Position numbers and translations under genes: made by a program. A stretch of 64,000 bases of DNA, taken from assembly GCF_001429395.1 (NCBI RefSeq), contig NZ_LMJT01000005.1:186001-250000 (forward strand), given 5' to 3'. Of this stretch, positions 50,621-59,185 are shown piece by piece (the stretch's first letter is position 1; every line of letters starts with the position of its first letter). The notes under the pieces are model-generated. The model made no database searches, had not been told where the DNA came from, and saw only the letters and a list, made by a program, of their open reading frames with translations. Source of the stretch: Allobosea sp. Root381. GTDB taxonomy: Bacteria; Pseudomonadota; Alphaproteobacteria; Rhizobiales; Beijerinckiaceae.

Positions 50621-52315
50621 TCAATGCCAGGCGCCTCCGGCCGGCAGCCGCGCCCCGGACGCCTTCCATTGCTCGAGGGTCTGGAAGGGCACGCCGAGCC
50701 GGCGGTAGTCGACCCGCAGATAGCCGTCCGCGCCGCGGTTCACCGCCCAGGGCGCGACACCCTGCACCTCCTGCGCGATCACGCCGACATAGGGCCGCTG
50801 CGAGCCGTTATAGGCGAAGCGGTAGAAGCCGATCCCGCTGTCGAGACGCCCGATCAGCATGATGTCGTGCTTGAGCTGGATGTCGGATCGCCGCCCGCCA
50901 CCGCCGCCGCGTCCTCCGCCCCCTCCGCCACGTCCGCCACCCGCGCCGACCCGGCCTCCGCCGCCGTAACCACCACCGCCGACCCGGCCTCCGCCACCGT
51001 AACCGCCGCGCATTGCCGGACCGCCGGCCATGGCGCGCGGACTGGGCCCGCGCGCCATGCTGGCATGCCCGCGCTGCGACTGCAGGCTCGCGGCCCGGCC
51101 CGGCTGCATGTTGCCGAAGGCGCCATCGCGCGCCGGGCCGCCACGGTTGGCGCCGGCATTCGGGCGCTTGGGCTGGGTCGCGGCCCGCTGCCCGCCGCGC
51201 CCGCCATCGGCTCCCGGTCTTGCGCGCTCGCCTCCCGGACGATCCGCCCGGCTGCCGGCACCGGCACGATCTCCAGGCCCGCGATCAGGCCGATTGGCCG
51301 CGCTCGCGCGGTCTCCCGGCCTCTGCTCCGGCCGGACCCCTGCCGCAGCTCCGGCGCCCCCGAGACCGCCTTCGGGACGGAGCACCTGGTCGCCGCCGCG
51401 CCCGCGAAAATCCATCCGCCCCTCGGCCCCAGACCTCAGATTGTTGTTGCCCGCAAAACGCTGCTGGACGTTGTTGTTGCGGTACTGGACGCCGTGGCGA
51501 TGCTGGGGATTGTGCTCCCAATGCGTCACGCGATTGCGGTCGACATTGATGTTGTTGTTGTTCCAGTTGACGTTGCCGCCCCAGTAATTGCCCGTGTTCC
51601 AGCGCCCCAGCGCGTAGCCCGCCCCGAATGCAAGTCCGGTCGCGACGACGCCCGCCGCGATGTAGCCGGTATAAGGGAAGTAATAGGGTGGATAGGTTGG
51701 ATTGGGCCAGGAACCGTAGACCACTCCGGGATCGTAATACGGCACATAGACCGTCCCCGGCTGTGTAGGCTCGATCACGATCGTCTGCCGGCCGCTTTCC
51801 TGTCGGACGCTGACCGTCTGCTGGGAACCGGACGAGAGCTTCTTGGCATCATAGGCACGTGTCCGCATCCGCTGCACGCCATCCATCACATCGGGCTGCT
51901 GGGCGAGGACCGCGTCGCCCAGCTTCTGCGTCCAGTCGAGGTTCTTGCTCATCATCTCGAGCACGGAGGGGGTGGCGACGAGCGACTTCACGCTGACGTC
52001 CCAGGGCTGTTTCTCGGCCGCGGCCTTCAGCGCATCCCCCTTGAGCTTCTTGTTGGAACTCACCCATCTGTCGGCCTGGACCACCTCGAGCGGATAGGTC
52101 GAGGCCATCAGCACCTGCGCCAGCAGCGTGTCGGGATAAAGCGCGATCGGCGCGACGAGCGCGTCCAACTGCGCGCTGCTCAGCAACTGCTCGCTTTGGT
52201 CCGCCGGAGCGCCGGCCGGCGGTTGAGGCTGAGGCTGAGGCGAAGACGTCTGCGCGAGCGGCTGGGACACCAGCCCACAAGCGACGACGCAGGCCAGCAC
52301 GATACGCGCAGACAT
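50621..52315 (-). CDS. DUF3300 protein with low-complexity linker and S74-like chaperone C-terminus
   Basis: A 564-residue exported protein. After a signal (about residues 1-22), a DUF3300 domain (about residues 45-235, LVAPIALYPDTLLAQVLMAS, VYVPYYDPGVVYGSW) is followed by Asn-rich and Arg/Gly-rich low-complexity sequence (GYGGGGRVGGGGYGGGGRVG and on). The last 80 residues (SDIQLKHDIMLIGRLDSGIG, YVGVIAQEVQGVAPWAV, DGYLRVDYRRLG) match the peptidase S74 intramolecular-chaperone pattern. The ATG at 52315 has GGGAGAAAG ahead. Joined domains like this suggest a self-processed surface protein; this is inference. Confidence 0.82.
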   Translation of the reverse strand: MSARIVLACVVACGLVSQPLAQTSSPQPQPQPPAGAPADQSEQLLSSAQLDALVAPIALYPDTLLAQVLMASTYPLEVVQADRWVSSNKKLKGDALKAAAEKQPWDVSVKSLVATPSVLEMMSKNLDWTQKLGDAVLAQQPDVMDGVQRMRTRAYDAKKLSSGSQQTVSVRQESGRQTIVIEPTQPGTVYVPYYDPGVVYGSWPNPTYPPYYFPYTGYIAAGVVATGLAFGAGYALGRWNTGNYWGGNVNWNNNNINVDRNRVTHWEHNPQHRHGVQYRNNNVQQRFAGNNNLRSGAEGRMDFRGRGGDQVLRPEGGLGGAGAAAGVRPEQRPGDRASAANRPDRGPGDRAGAGSRADRPGGERARPGADGGRGGQRAATQPKRPNAGANRGGPARDGAFGNMQPGRAASLQSQRGHASMARGPSPRAMAGGPAMRGGYGGGGRVGGGGYGGGGRVGAGGGRGGGGGGRGGGGGRRSDIQLKHDIMLIGRLDSGIGFYRFAYNGSQRPYVGVIAQEVQGVAPWAVNRGADGYLRVDYRRLGVPFQTLEQWKASGARLPAGGAWH

Positions 52316-52422
52316 GGCTTTCTCCCGTGGAAGGGCGCCGGCGTCAGCGACGCTCCCGAGCTCTTCAAGACACATGAACCGGCTGAGTCCGGAAAGGCAC
52401 TCACCGGCCGCAGAAGGGCCGT

Positions 52423-52662
52423 TCACCTCTTCGACGCATAGGCCTTCTCGGCTTCCTGAAAGGAACGAAAGGCCTCGACATTGGCGCGACCGGCCCGGAT
52501 CGCCTCGTCCATCCGGCCGTCATGCTTCATGGCGTAGTCCTCGAGGAACACATCCATGACGCAGCCTGCCGTTCTGTTGCAGGCGAAGGCATCGTTCTGA
52601 CCGGCGGAGGCAAGAAGCGCGGCCGTCGCCAAGATGCCTCCCAAGACAATTCGACTGATCAT
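52423..52662 (-). CDS. Small secreted protein, 79 residues
   Basis: A signal peptide (about residues 1-24) is followed by a short, charged helical domain with two cysteines (FACNRTAGCVMDVFLEDY) and FRSFQEAEKAYASKR at the end. Not recognised. The ATG at 52662 follows GGGAG. It precedes the DUF3300 gene on the same strand by 107 bases. Confidence 0.65.
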   Translation of the reverse strand: MISRIVLGGILATAALLASAGQNDAFACNRTAGCVMDVFLEDYAMKHDGRMDEAIRAGRANVEAFRSFQEAEKAYASKR

Positions 52663-53064
52663 GACGCTAACTCCCGCACCGGCGGCGGCCAGGGCGACGC
52701 TGATGGTTCGGTGCGCAGTCAGCCTGCCCCGGCATATGCCGGCGCCTGATCTTAAACGAATGAGCGCGGCAAGAACTTGTCCCCAAGGACAATACGTCCG
52801 GCGCAACGCTTGTGCCGAACCTCGGTTCACCGTGCTTGGAAGCTGGCCTGAAATCCATCATGTGGTTTCGAGGATTATCATCCCGACGCGTCATTCCGGG
52901 TCGGCGCCGCATGCGCGGCTTGTCCGAATGACGAAGAGATTGATGACAGGCAATCGGAGGACCGAGCGCCGGCGGTTGCGAAACTCTTAAACTGGGCCAG
53001 CATAGTCCCCAGCGCAGGGCGGGTCGCAGCGCGCCCGGACAAACGGAATGGAACAGGTATCCCG
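52663..53064. other. Intergenic region with palindromic element
   Basis: 402 bases between divergent genes. CGTCATTC (52889-52896) and GAATGACG (52926-52933) form a hairpin with inner GC-rich dyads, like the element at 45435-45546. No open frame here has a plausible start and ribosome binding site. Promoters for both flanking genes must lie here; none is clear enough to mark. Confidence 0.4.
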
Positions 53065-54111
53065 ATGGGCCTTCGCTTCATCTTCATGCTCACACGCAAC
53101 GACCGCACGGTCAGCGATGCGGTGGAGCAGCTTCGGACGGCCTTGGCTCTCGGAGTCCGGCATATCGGCTTCAAGGACATCGGCCTGCCGCTCGACAAGC
53201 TGAAAGCGCTCAACGCCGCCATCAAGGCAGGCAGCGCGACCTCCTATCTCGAAGTCGTCTCGCTCGATCGCGACAGCGAGATCGCGTCGGCGAGAGCCGC
53301 GGTCGAGATCGGTATCGACATTCTGCTCGGCGGGACGAGGGTCGACGACGTGCTGCCGATCATCGCCGGCACGGCGATCCAGTACTGCCCGTTCCCGGGC
53401 ACGATCTCCGGACATCCGAGCGTTCTGGAGGGCAGCATCGACCAGATCGTCGCCAGCGCCAAGACATTGGCCGCACGCGACGGCGTGCACGGGCTCGACC
53501 TGCTGGCCTATCGCTCCCATGGCAACGTCCCGGCGCTGATCGAAGCGGTCTGCTCCGCGGTGTCGAAGCCCGTCTATGTCGCCGGATCGATCGATACGCC
53601 CGGCCGCATCGCCGCCTTGAAGCAGGCCGGGGCGGCGGGCTTCACGATCGGCACGGCCGCTCTCGACGGCAAATATCCGGCGAAGGACACAGACGTGCCG
53701 AGCCAGCTCGCGACGATCATCCGCGACGTCGCAATGCTCAACAGGCATATCTCGCCGTTCCACAAGGAGAACCTGAACAGCGCCTTCGGACGCTTTTCCG
53801 ACAGCTGGCCTCCTCAGCTCGCCGCGGGGGTCAACAATCTGCAGATCAAGCTGGCGAAGTTCGAGGGCGAGGCCGGCTGGCATTTCAACGGCCAGGAGGA
53901 CGAGGTCTTCTTCGTTCACAAGGGCAGGTTGCTGATGAAGTTCCGTGACCGCGACGAGGTCATCGCGGAAGGCGAGTTCATCGTCGTGCCGCATGGAGTC
54001 GAACGGTGTCCGACCGCGCTCGAAGGCGTCTGCGAGGTCGTCCTGCTCGAGATCGGCACGACGAATGGCGATCTCCCGATCAGGACACGAAATCGCAAAG
54101 CGAAATCCTGA
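53065..54111 (+). CDS. TIM-barrel protein fused to a cupin domain
   Basis: A 348-residue protein. Residues 1 to about 225 look like a small (beta/alpha)8 barrel (HIGFKDIGLPLDKLKALN, YLEVVSLDRDSEI, IDILLGGTRVDDVLPI, PVYVAGSIDTPGRIAALKQA, GFTIGTAALDG), of the type seen in HisA/TrpF-like phosphate-binding enzymes. Residues of about 235-348 form a cupin (VNNLQIKLAKFEGEAGWHF, EDEVFFVHKGRLLMKFRD, GEFIVVPHGVERCP). The pairing is unusual. It is convergent with tctA; a sugar- or acid-phosphate isomerase role linked to the tct module is only a guess. Confidence 0.7.
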   Translation: MGLRFIFMLTRNDRTVSDAVEQLRTALALGVRHIGFKDIGLPLDKLKALNAAIKAGSATSYLEVVSLDRDSEIASARAAVEIGIDILLGGTRVDDVLPIIAGTAIQYCPFPGTISGHPSVLEGSIDQIVASAKTLAARDGVHGLDLLAYRSHGNVPALIEAVCSAVSKPVYVAGSIDTPGRIAALKQAGAAGFTIGTAALDGKYPAKDTDVPSQLATIIRDVAMLNRHISPFHKENLNSAFGRFSDSWPPQLAAGVNNLQIKLAKFEGEAGWHFNGQEDEVFFVHKGRLLMKFRDRDEVIAEGEFIVVPHGVERCPTALEGVCEVVLLEIGTTNGDLPIRTRNRKAKS

Positions 54112-54133
54112 CTGCGGATTGATCCTGAAGCGT

Positions 54134-54204
54134 CGGCCCGAAAAGCCGCATGCAAGATCAAAGAACTGGATCATCGGGCCGAATACGATACTCGGTCCGA
54201 TGAT
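54134..54204. repeat. Palindromic repeat after tctA
   Basis: At 54170-54182 and 54192-54204 thirteen-base arms match at twelve positions around a 9-base loop. The CCCGAAAAGCCGCATGC segment just before (about 54137-54153) recurs in almost the same form at 55944-55957. This marks a dispersed repeat family between genes. Confidence 0.5.
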
Positions 54205-54245
54205 CTAGCGGGTAGCGCTTGCCTGAATCAGTTTGAACGATGCCT

Positions 54246-55745
54246 TCAGCCCTTCTTCGCCCTCACGCGCTTCAGCAAAGGCGACAGAAGCGGGCTCGCG
54301 ACCAGCAGCACGGCCAGGCTCAGCACGACAGCGCCGATCGAGCTCGAATAGAAGATCGAGAATGAGCCCTGCGACATGGCCAGCGACTGGCGCAGGGCGT
54401 CTTCCGCCTTGTCCCCGATCACCATGGCGAGGATCAGCGGGGCCAGCGGATAATCGAGCTTTTTGGCGAAATAGCCGAGAATGCCGAAGAGCAGCAGCAG
54501 GATCAGGTCAAATCGCGCACCTGCCACTGTGTAGGCGCCGACGACGCAGATCACCATGATCAGCGGCGCGATGATGAAGAAGGGCACCCGCAATACCATC
54601 GTGAACAACGGCACGGTGGCGAGCACCAATACGACAGCGACGATGTTGCCGAGATACATCGAGGCGATCAGACCCCAGACGAAATCCTGCTGGGTTACGA
54701 ACAGCATCGGCCCGGGCGTCAATCCCCACATCATCAGGCCGCCGAGCATCACCGCCGCCGTAGCCGATCCGGGGATGCCGAGGGCGAGCGTCGGCAGCAT
54801 GGCGCAGCTTCCGGCCGAATGGTCCGCCGCCTCCGGCGCGATCACGCCTTCCGGCGCGCCGTGACCGAAGCGCTCCGGCGTGCGCGAGAAGCGCTTGGCG
54901 AAGCCGTAGCTCATGAAGGATGCGGCCGTCGGCCCGCCGGGCGTGACGCCCATCCAGCAGCCGACAGCGGTCGAGCGCAGCAGCGTCACCCAGTATTTCG
55001 GCATCTTGCACAGCGTCTCGAAGATCACGCGCGGGCGCATCTTGGCCGTGACGCCCTTGAACTTCAGGCCTTCCTCGACAGTCAGCAGCAACTCGCCGAT
55101 GCCGAACAGCCCGATCACCGCGACCAGGAAGCTGACGCCGCGCATCAGCTCGATATGGTCGAAGGTCAGCCGCATCTCGCCCGAGACCGTATCGGTGCCG
55201 ATCTGACCGAGCCCGAGCCCGAGCGCGATCATCGCGATGGTCTTGAACGGGCTGCCTGCGCCGAGACCGACGAAGCTGGCGAAGGCCAGCAGGAAGACGG
55301 CGAAAAATTCCGGCGGAGAGAACTTCATGGCGAAGTCGGCGACATGGCCGGAGAGCAGCGTGATCAGCACGACGCCGGCCAGCGCGCCGATGCCGGCAGA
55401 GAGGAAGGCGTAGCTCAGGGCCTCGGTCGCGGCGCCGTTGCGCGCCATCGGGTGACCGTCGAAGGTCGTCGCCACCGACGACGGTTCGCCCGGGATGTTG
55501 AACAGGATCGAGGTGGTCGAGCCGCCGAACAGCGCGCCCCAATAGATGCTGGTCAGAAGGATGATGGCCGCGAGCGGATCCATGGTCAGCGTCAGCGGGA
55601 TCAGCAGGGTGACCCCGTTGGCGGCGCCGAGGCCGGGCAGCACGCCGACGAGCAGGCCAAGCATGACGCCGGCCGCCATGATCAGCAGATGCTCGAACGA
55701 AAGGACGTTCTGGAAGCCCTGGAACAGCAGTTCGGCGTTGCTCAT
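54246..55745 (-). CDS. tctA: Tripartite tricarboxylate transporter large permease TctA
   Basis: A 499-residue protein with about 11-12 membrane segments. Family signatures include GVLPGLGAANGVTLLIPLT, YWGALFGGSTTSILFNIPGE and GVTPGGPTAASFMSYGFAKR. TctA forms the channel for uptake driven by the periplasmic TctC protein. Substrates of such systems are carboxylates; the specific one cannot be read. It is the last gene of the minus-strand run, separated from tctB by a 232-base gap containing repeats. Confidence 0.95.
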   Translation of the reverse strand: MSNAELLFQGFQNVLSFEHLLIMAAGVMLGLLVGVLPGLGAANGVTLLIPLTLTMDPLAAIILLTSIYWGALFGGSTTSILFNIPGEPSSVATTFDGHPMARNGAATEALSYAFLSAGIGALAGVVLITLLSGHVADFAMKFSPPEFFAVFLLAFASFVGLGAGSPFKTIAMIALGLGLGQIGTDTVSGEMRLTFDHIELMRGVSFLVAVIGLFGIGELLLTVEEGLKFKGVTAKMRPRVIFETLCKMPKYWVTLLRSTAVGCWMGVTPGGPTAASFMSYGFAKRFSRTPERFGHGAPEGVIAPEAADHSAGSCAMLPTLALGIPGSATAAVMLGGLMMWGLTPGPMLFVTQQDFVWGLIASMYLGNIVAVVLVLATVPLFTMVLRVPFFIIAPLIMVICVVGAYTVAGARFDLILLLLFGILGYFAKKLDYPLAPLILAMVIGDKAEDALRQSLAMSQGSFSIFYSSSIGAVVLSLAVLLVASPLLSPLLKRVRAKKG

Positions 55746-55888
55746 GGGTCGATGTACTCGCTGCTCTGGATCATTGCGCCGTCGAAGACGCGGCCACGGA
55801 CGATCTGCTTATCTGCCGGTGCGCTCGGGCCTTGATCAAGGATCGAGCCCGCCCACGAGTTCCGGCCTCACATCTGGCCGAAACCGTC

Positions 55889-55957
55889 TGGATCATCGGT
55901 CCGAAGCCCGATGATCCAGGTTTTTGTCCTCGCAGCGGCTTTCCCGAAAGCCGCATG
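55889..55957. repeat. Palindromic repeats in the tctB-tctA gap
   Basis: CTGGATCATCGG (55889-55900) and CCGATGATCCAG (55909-55920) form a perfect 12-bp stem; GCGGCTTTC and GAAAGCCGC (55935-55954) form a second, 9-bp stem. The units are shared with the element at 54134-54204. No gene lies in 55746-55977. Confidence 0.6.
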
Positions 55958-55977
55958 CCACCTTTCGGGCCGATGCC

Positions 55978-56478
55978 TTAGTGGAGGCCCAGCCAGCTCT
56001 CGACCGGGCCCTTGAGCAGGTCGATCTGGAACCATTTCTCGAAGATGAAATACATGGCGACGACGGTAATGCTGGCGACGCCGACGCTGTGAACCGCCGA
56101 ATAGCGCCCCTGGAGCAGCATCACCGCGCCGATATAGACGAAGGTCGGCACATAGAGGCCGAGCCAGTAGACAGCTGCGATATAGCCGAGCAGGGGCAGG
56201 AACAGCGTCACGACGCGGTGCGCTTCCGTGCGGTTGAGGAAGGTCGCGACGGTGCGGCCGCGCTTCCAGAGTGCCTCGCCGGCGATGCCGAGGCTGGCCA
56301 GCGCCAGCACGCAGGCCACGAGGAAAGGCACCTGGCCCGGCTCGGGGCCGGAATCGCTCCAGCCGATGCCGTGCCCGGTCGCGCCCGTGAGCAGGACGAG
56401 GGCGATGCCGAGCAGGACGCCGGCCATCGCCAGTTCCATGGTCAGGCGCGAGACGATCGGCCGTTCATCATCGGACAT
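55978..56478 (-). CDS. tctB: Tripartite tricarboxylate transporter small permease TctB
   Basis: A 166-residue protein with four membrane segments (MELAMAGVLLGIALVLL, VPFLVACVLALASLGIAGEA, VTLFLPLLGYIAAVYWLGLY, VASITVVAMYFIFEKWF) in the TctB pattern. The ATG at 56478 begins MSDDERP. It lies between tctC and tctA in the standard tctCBA order. Confidence 0.9.
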   Translation of the reverse strand: MSDDERPIVSRLTMELAMAGVLLGIALVLLTGATGHGIGWSDSGPEPGQVPFLVACVLALASLGIAGEALWKRGRTVATFLNRTEAHRVVTLFLPLLGYIAAVYWLGLYVPTFVYIGAVMLLQGRYSAVHSVGVASITVVAMYFIFEKWFQIDLLKGPVESWLGLH

Positions 56479-56612
56479 GAAATCTCATCCGCTTGGCGCG
56501 TGGGCAGGCGTCGGGCGCGCTTGTCGACGGGCGACCGGAGCATGCGGGCGCATGCTCCGAAGGGTTCGGGCTTCGGCCGGCACGGCGGTTGCCCGCCGGC
56601 CGCAGCGGCGCA

Positions 56613-57605
56613 TCAATTGACCAGCCAGCCGTCCTTGGCGAACTGGACGCGGAAGCGCTTCTCGTCCTCGGCGATGTAGCTGCGCAGCTTGTCGCCGGTC
56701 ATGAAGAAGTCCGACTGCACGCCGCGCGCCATCCACTCCTTCCATTCGGGCGTCTCGCGCACCTTGGCGAAGAGCTGCTCGTAATAGGCGATCTGCTCGG
56801 CCGAGACGCCGCCCGTCGTGAAGACGGTGCGCGGCATGTTGAACTCCTCGATCGGGATTCCGGACGCGGCACAGGTCGGGATGTCCGCCCAGGACACGTC
56901 GCCGGCGACCTTGTCGGTATAGGTGAAGCGCTGCTTGGCGAAGACGCAGAGCGGACGCACCTTGCCGGCCTGCCACTGGCCGATATTCTCGTTCGGGTTG
57001 TTGGTGTTGACCTCGACATGCCCGCCGGCGAGCTGGACCGCGACCTCGCCGCCGCTCTTGAACGGGATGTAGGTGACTCCGACACCCGTCGCGTTCTCGA
57101 TCTGCCGAGCAAGGATGTGATCGGTGTCCTTTGCCTGGCTGCCGCCCCAACGGAAGGCCTTGCCCTTTTCCTTGGCCGTCGCGATCACGTCCTTGGCGGA
57201 TTTGTAAGGGGCGTCGGTATGCGTCCACAGGATGAACTCGTCCGCCGCCATCGAGACCAGCGGGGTCAGGTCCTTCGATTCGTAGCCGACCTTGGCGACC
57301 AGCGGCACGAGCCACTGGTTATGGGTCGCGAAGAACAGCTTGTGCGGATCGACGCCCGACATCTTGCCATAGGTGAAGGATTCGGCGCCGGCACCGGCCG
57401 GCTTGTTGACGACCTTGATGCCGACCTTGGTGAGATCGTGCTTCTGGATCGCCGCCTGTACGACGCGTGCGAACTGGTCCGTGCCGCCGCCCGGCGAAGC
57501 GCCGACGACGAATTCGAGCGGCTTGGTCGGCTGCCACTCGGCCTGCGCGGTCGCCGGCGCGAGCGCTACGGCGAGCAGAATGCAGGATGCTGCGAGCTTG
57601 TTCAT
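56613..57605 (-). CDS. tctC: Tripartite tricarboxylate transporter substrate-binding protein TctC (Bug family)
   Basis: A 330-residue periplasmic protein. A Sec signal peptide (about residues 1-22) is followed by the family motif PLEFVVGASPGGGTDQFARVV and a two-lobed ligand-binding domain with GGSQAKDTDHILARQ and YIPFKSGGEVAVQLAGGHVE. It binds the carboxylate substrate and presents it to TctAB. The ATG at 57605 follows AAGGAGGAAATCG. Confidence 0.94.
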   Translation of the reverse strand: MNKLAASCILLAVALAPATAQAEWQPTKPLEFVVGASPGGGTDQFARVVQAAIQKHDLTKVGIKVVNKPAGAGAESFTYGKMSGVDPHKLFFATHNQWLVPLVAKVGYESKDLTPLVSMAADEFILWTHTDAPYKSAKDVIATAKEKGKAFRWGGSQAKDTDHILARQIENATGVGVTYIPFKSGGEVAVQLAGGHVEVNTNNPNENIGQWQAGKVRPLCVFAKQRFTYTDKVAGDVSWADIPTCAASGIPIEEFNMPRTVFTTGGVSAEQIAYYEQLFAKVRETPEWKEWMARGVQSDFFMTGDKLRSYIAEDEKRFRVQFAKDGWLVN

Positions 57606-57649
57606 CGATTTCCTCCTTGAATGCGTTTCTTGATTTCGTTTTTGGTACT

Positions 57650-57679
57650 GCGGATCCGGCCTTTTGCGGCCGGATCCGC
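57650..57679 (-). other. 12-bp perfect hairpin between the oxidoreductase and tctC
   Basis: GCGGATCCGGCC pairs exactly with GGCCGGATCCGC around a 6-base loop, 24 bases after the oxidoreductase stop. No T-run follows, so it is more likely a processing or stability element than a terminator. Confidence 0.55.
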
Positions 57680-57703
57680 GATCGACCTTGCGGTCGTGCG
57701 GCG

Positions 57704-59062
57704 TCAGGCGCCGAAGAAAGCTGCGTCCTGCTCGCGTCGCAGCGTCAGCAGCGGATTCTGCTGGTCGATGGCGAGGTCGCCCCCCGTAACCATCGCGCCA
57801 GCCTTGACCGCACGGACGACCTCCGCGCCGACCGAGAGGTAGTACGGAACGGGGCTGTCCATGCCGAGGGCCGCGGCCGGCTGCAGCCGCGCCTCGATGT
57901 CGGGCAGGGTGTGCCGGGCGCCGAGCTCGAAGCGCTCGCCGACGGCGAAGTCGCGCTTGGCGACGGCGACGAGGTCCGTGTGCGGGGCCACGTCCGGCCC
58001 TCCGGTCGAGCGCCCTTCACCGAGCGCCGCCATGACCGAGATCGGCGCCTCGACGCCGAGCAGATGCACCGGGTTGTGCAGCAGCAGGTAGCGCCCGTCC
58101 GGGCTGCCGGGAATGCCCTTGCTGGCCAGCAACCGGCCGGTCGCCTGGTCCGGAGCCTCGACCACGACGAAGACGCCGCCGGCGAAGCTGAGCTCGTCCG
58201 GCCGGCGCATGCAGATGAAGCCGTCGACGATGCCGCTCTTCTCCAGCAGGCCGCCCTCGGAGCGCGGCCGGAAGATCGACGGCAGCTCGGTGGTGTGGGC
58301 GACGGGGAAGTGCAGCCCCGGCGTGTCCGGCATCAGGCCGGTATGGTTGGCGACGACCCCCATCTCGCACAGATCCGGCGGTGTCGAGGTCTCGAGTTGC
58401 GGATGGACGCGGGCCGCGAGGCGCGAGACGTCCCCGTCAAGCAAACGAAACGCGGCTTCGTCATGAAGCTCGACCGTCCGCCCCCAGGCGGTGAGGCTGC
58501 GCTGGGCGGGATCGTAGACATAATCGGACTCGCCCGCCTTGCCGGCCGTCACCACCGGCAGGCCGAGTGCGCGCGCCCGGTTGACGAGGCCGATCAGCAG
58601 GCTCGGCTGGTCGCCCTCGACCGGCGTATGGACGAGACCACGCGCCTTCGCCCGACGGGCCAGGATCGGTCCGACGACGCTCTCGGCCTCCTTGGTCGCC
58701 AGCGTGGTGTTGTAGCCGCTGTCCTGGGCGAGGGTCATCAGCATGGCGGCGAAGCGCGGATCGCCCGTCGCCTCGACCACCATCTTGAGCGGCAGGTCGC
58801 GCAATAGCTCAGGGTCAGCCACGACCACCAGCTTGCCGGCCTCGATCGCGGCGAGCGCAGCGGCGCGGCTGTCGCAGGACACGACGTCTCCGGCATCGCG
58901 GTTTGCCCGCGCGACCCGCAAGGCCCGCTCGACATCCCGGTCGCAGATCACGTCGAGGCGCAGGCTTGGAATGCGCCTGACCTGGGCGGCGAATGTCGCG
59001 CCGAATTCGCCGGCGCCGACAAGTGCGCACGAGCCTGCCCGATCGGCCCTGCCGGTAGTCAT
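57704..59062 (-). CDS. SAF-domain NAD(P)-dependent oxidoreductase (homoserine dehydrogenase-like)
   Basis: A 452-residue enzyme. An N-terminal Rossmann domain (CALVGAGEFGATFAAQVRR, then VICDRDVERALRVARANRDAG) is followed by a catalytic region (VVVEATGDPRFAAML, NTTLATKEAESVVGPILARR) and a C-terminal SAF-like part (VAVAKRDFAVGERFELGARH). Such proteins resemble homoserine dehydrogenase but act on other, mostly unknown, hydroxy- or keto-acids in catabolic clusters with TTT transporters. It is the first gene of the run that goes on to tctCBA. It is divergent from the GntR gene, and a similar but partial gene lies at the left edge of the window. Confidence 0.83.
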   Translation of the reverse strand: MTTGRADRAGSCALVGAGEFGATFAAQVRRIPSLRLDVICDRDVERALRVARANRDAGDVVSCDSRAAALAAIEAGKLVVVADPELLRDLPLKMVVEATGDPRFAAMLMTLAQDSGYNTTLATKEAESVVGPILARRAKARGLVHTPVEGDQPSLLIGLVNRARALGLPVVTAGKAGESDYVYDPAQRSLTAWGRTVELHDEAAFRLLDGDVSRLAARVHPQLETSTPPDLCEMGVVANHTGLMPDTPGLHFPVAHTTELPSIFRPRSEGGLLEKSGIVDGFICMRRPDELSFAGGVFVVVEAPDQATGRLLASKGIPGSPDGRYLLLHNPVHLLGVEAPISVMAALGEGRSTGGPDVAPHTDLVAVAKRDFAVGERFELGARHTLPDIEARLQPAAALGMDSPVPYYLSVGAEVVRAVKAGAMVTGGDLAIDQQNPLLTLRREQDAAFFGA

Positions 59063-59089
59063 GCCTTACTCTCCCTCGAAATCTTATAG

Positions 59090-59107
59090 CTGTCAGACAG
59101 GATGACA
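59090..59107. promoter_or_regulatory. Putative GntR operator in the oxidoreductase-GntR gap
   Basis: CTGTCAGACAG is an 11-base palindrome (59090-59100), and TGTCA and TGACA (59091-59107) form a second overlapping dyad. The core TGTNNNACA fits FadR-subfamily sites. It lies in the 123-base gap between the two divergent starts, 28 bases from the oxidoreductase ATG. Confidence 0.5.
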
Positions 59108-59185
59108 ATGCACACAAAACTCGCTATCGCAAGGCCTCAGGATCTATAATTTGCGCAGCGGCGGTGATCCTGCCGGGGGTGAGAC

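Noticed and set aside
50880..51010. CRISPR-like or tandem DNA repeat
   Set aside because: The repetition comes from glycine/arginine codons in the DUF3300 protein linker; unit lengths vary and there are no spacers.
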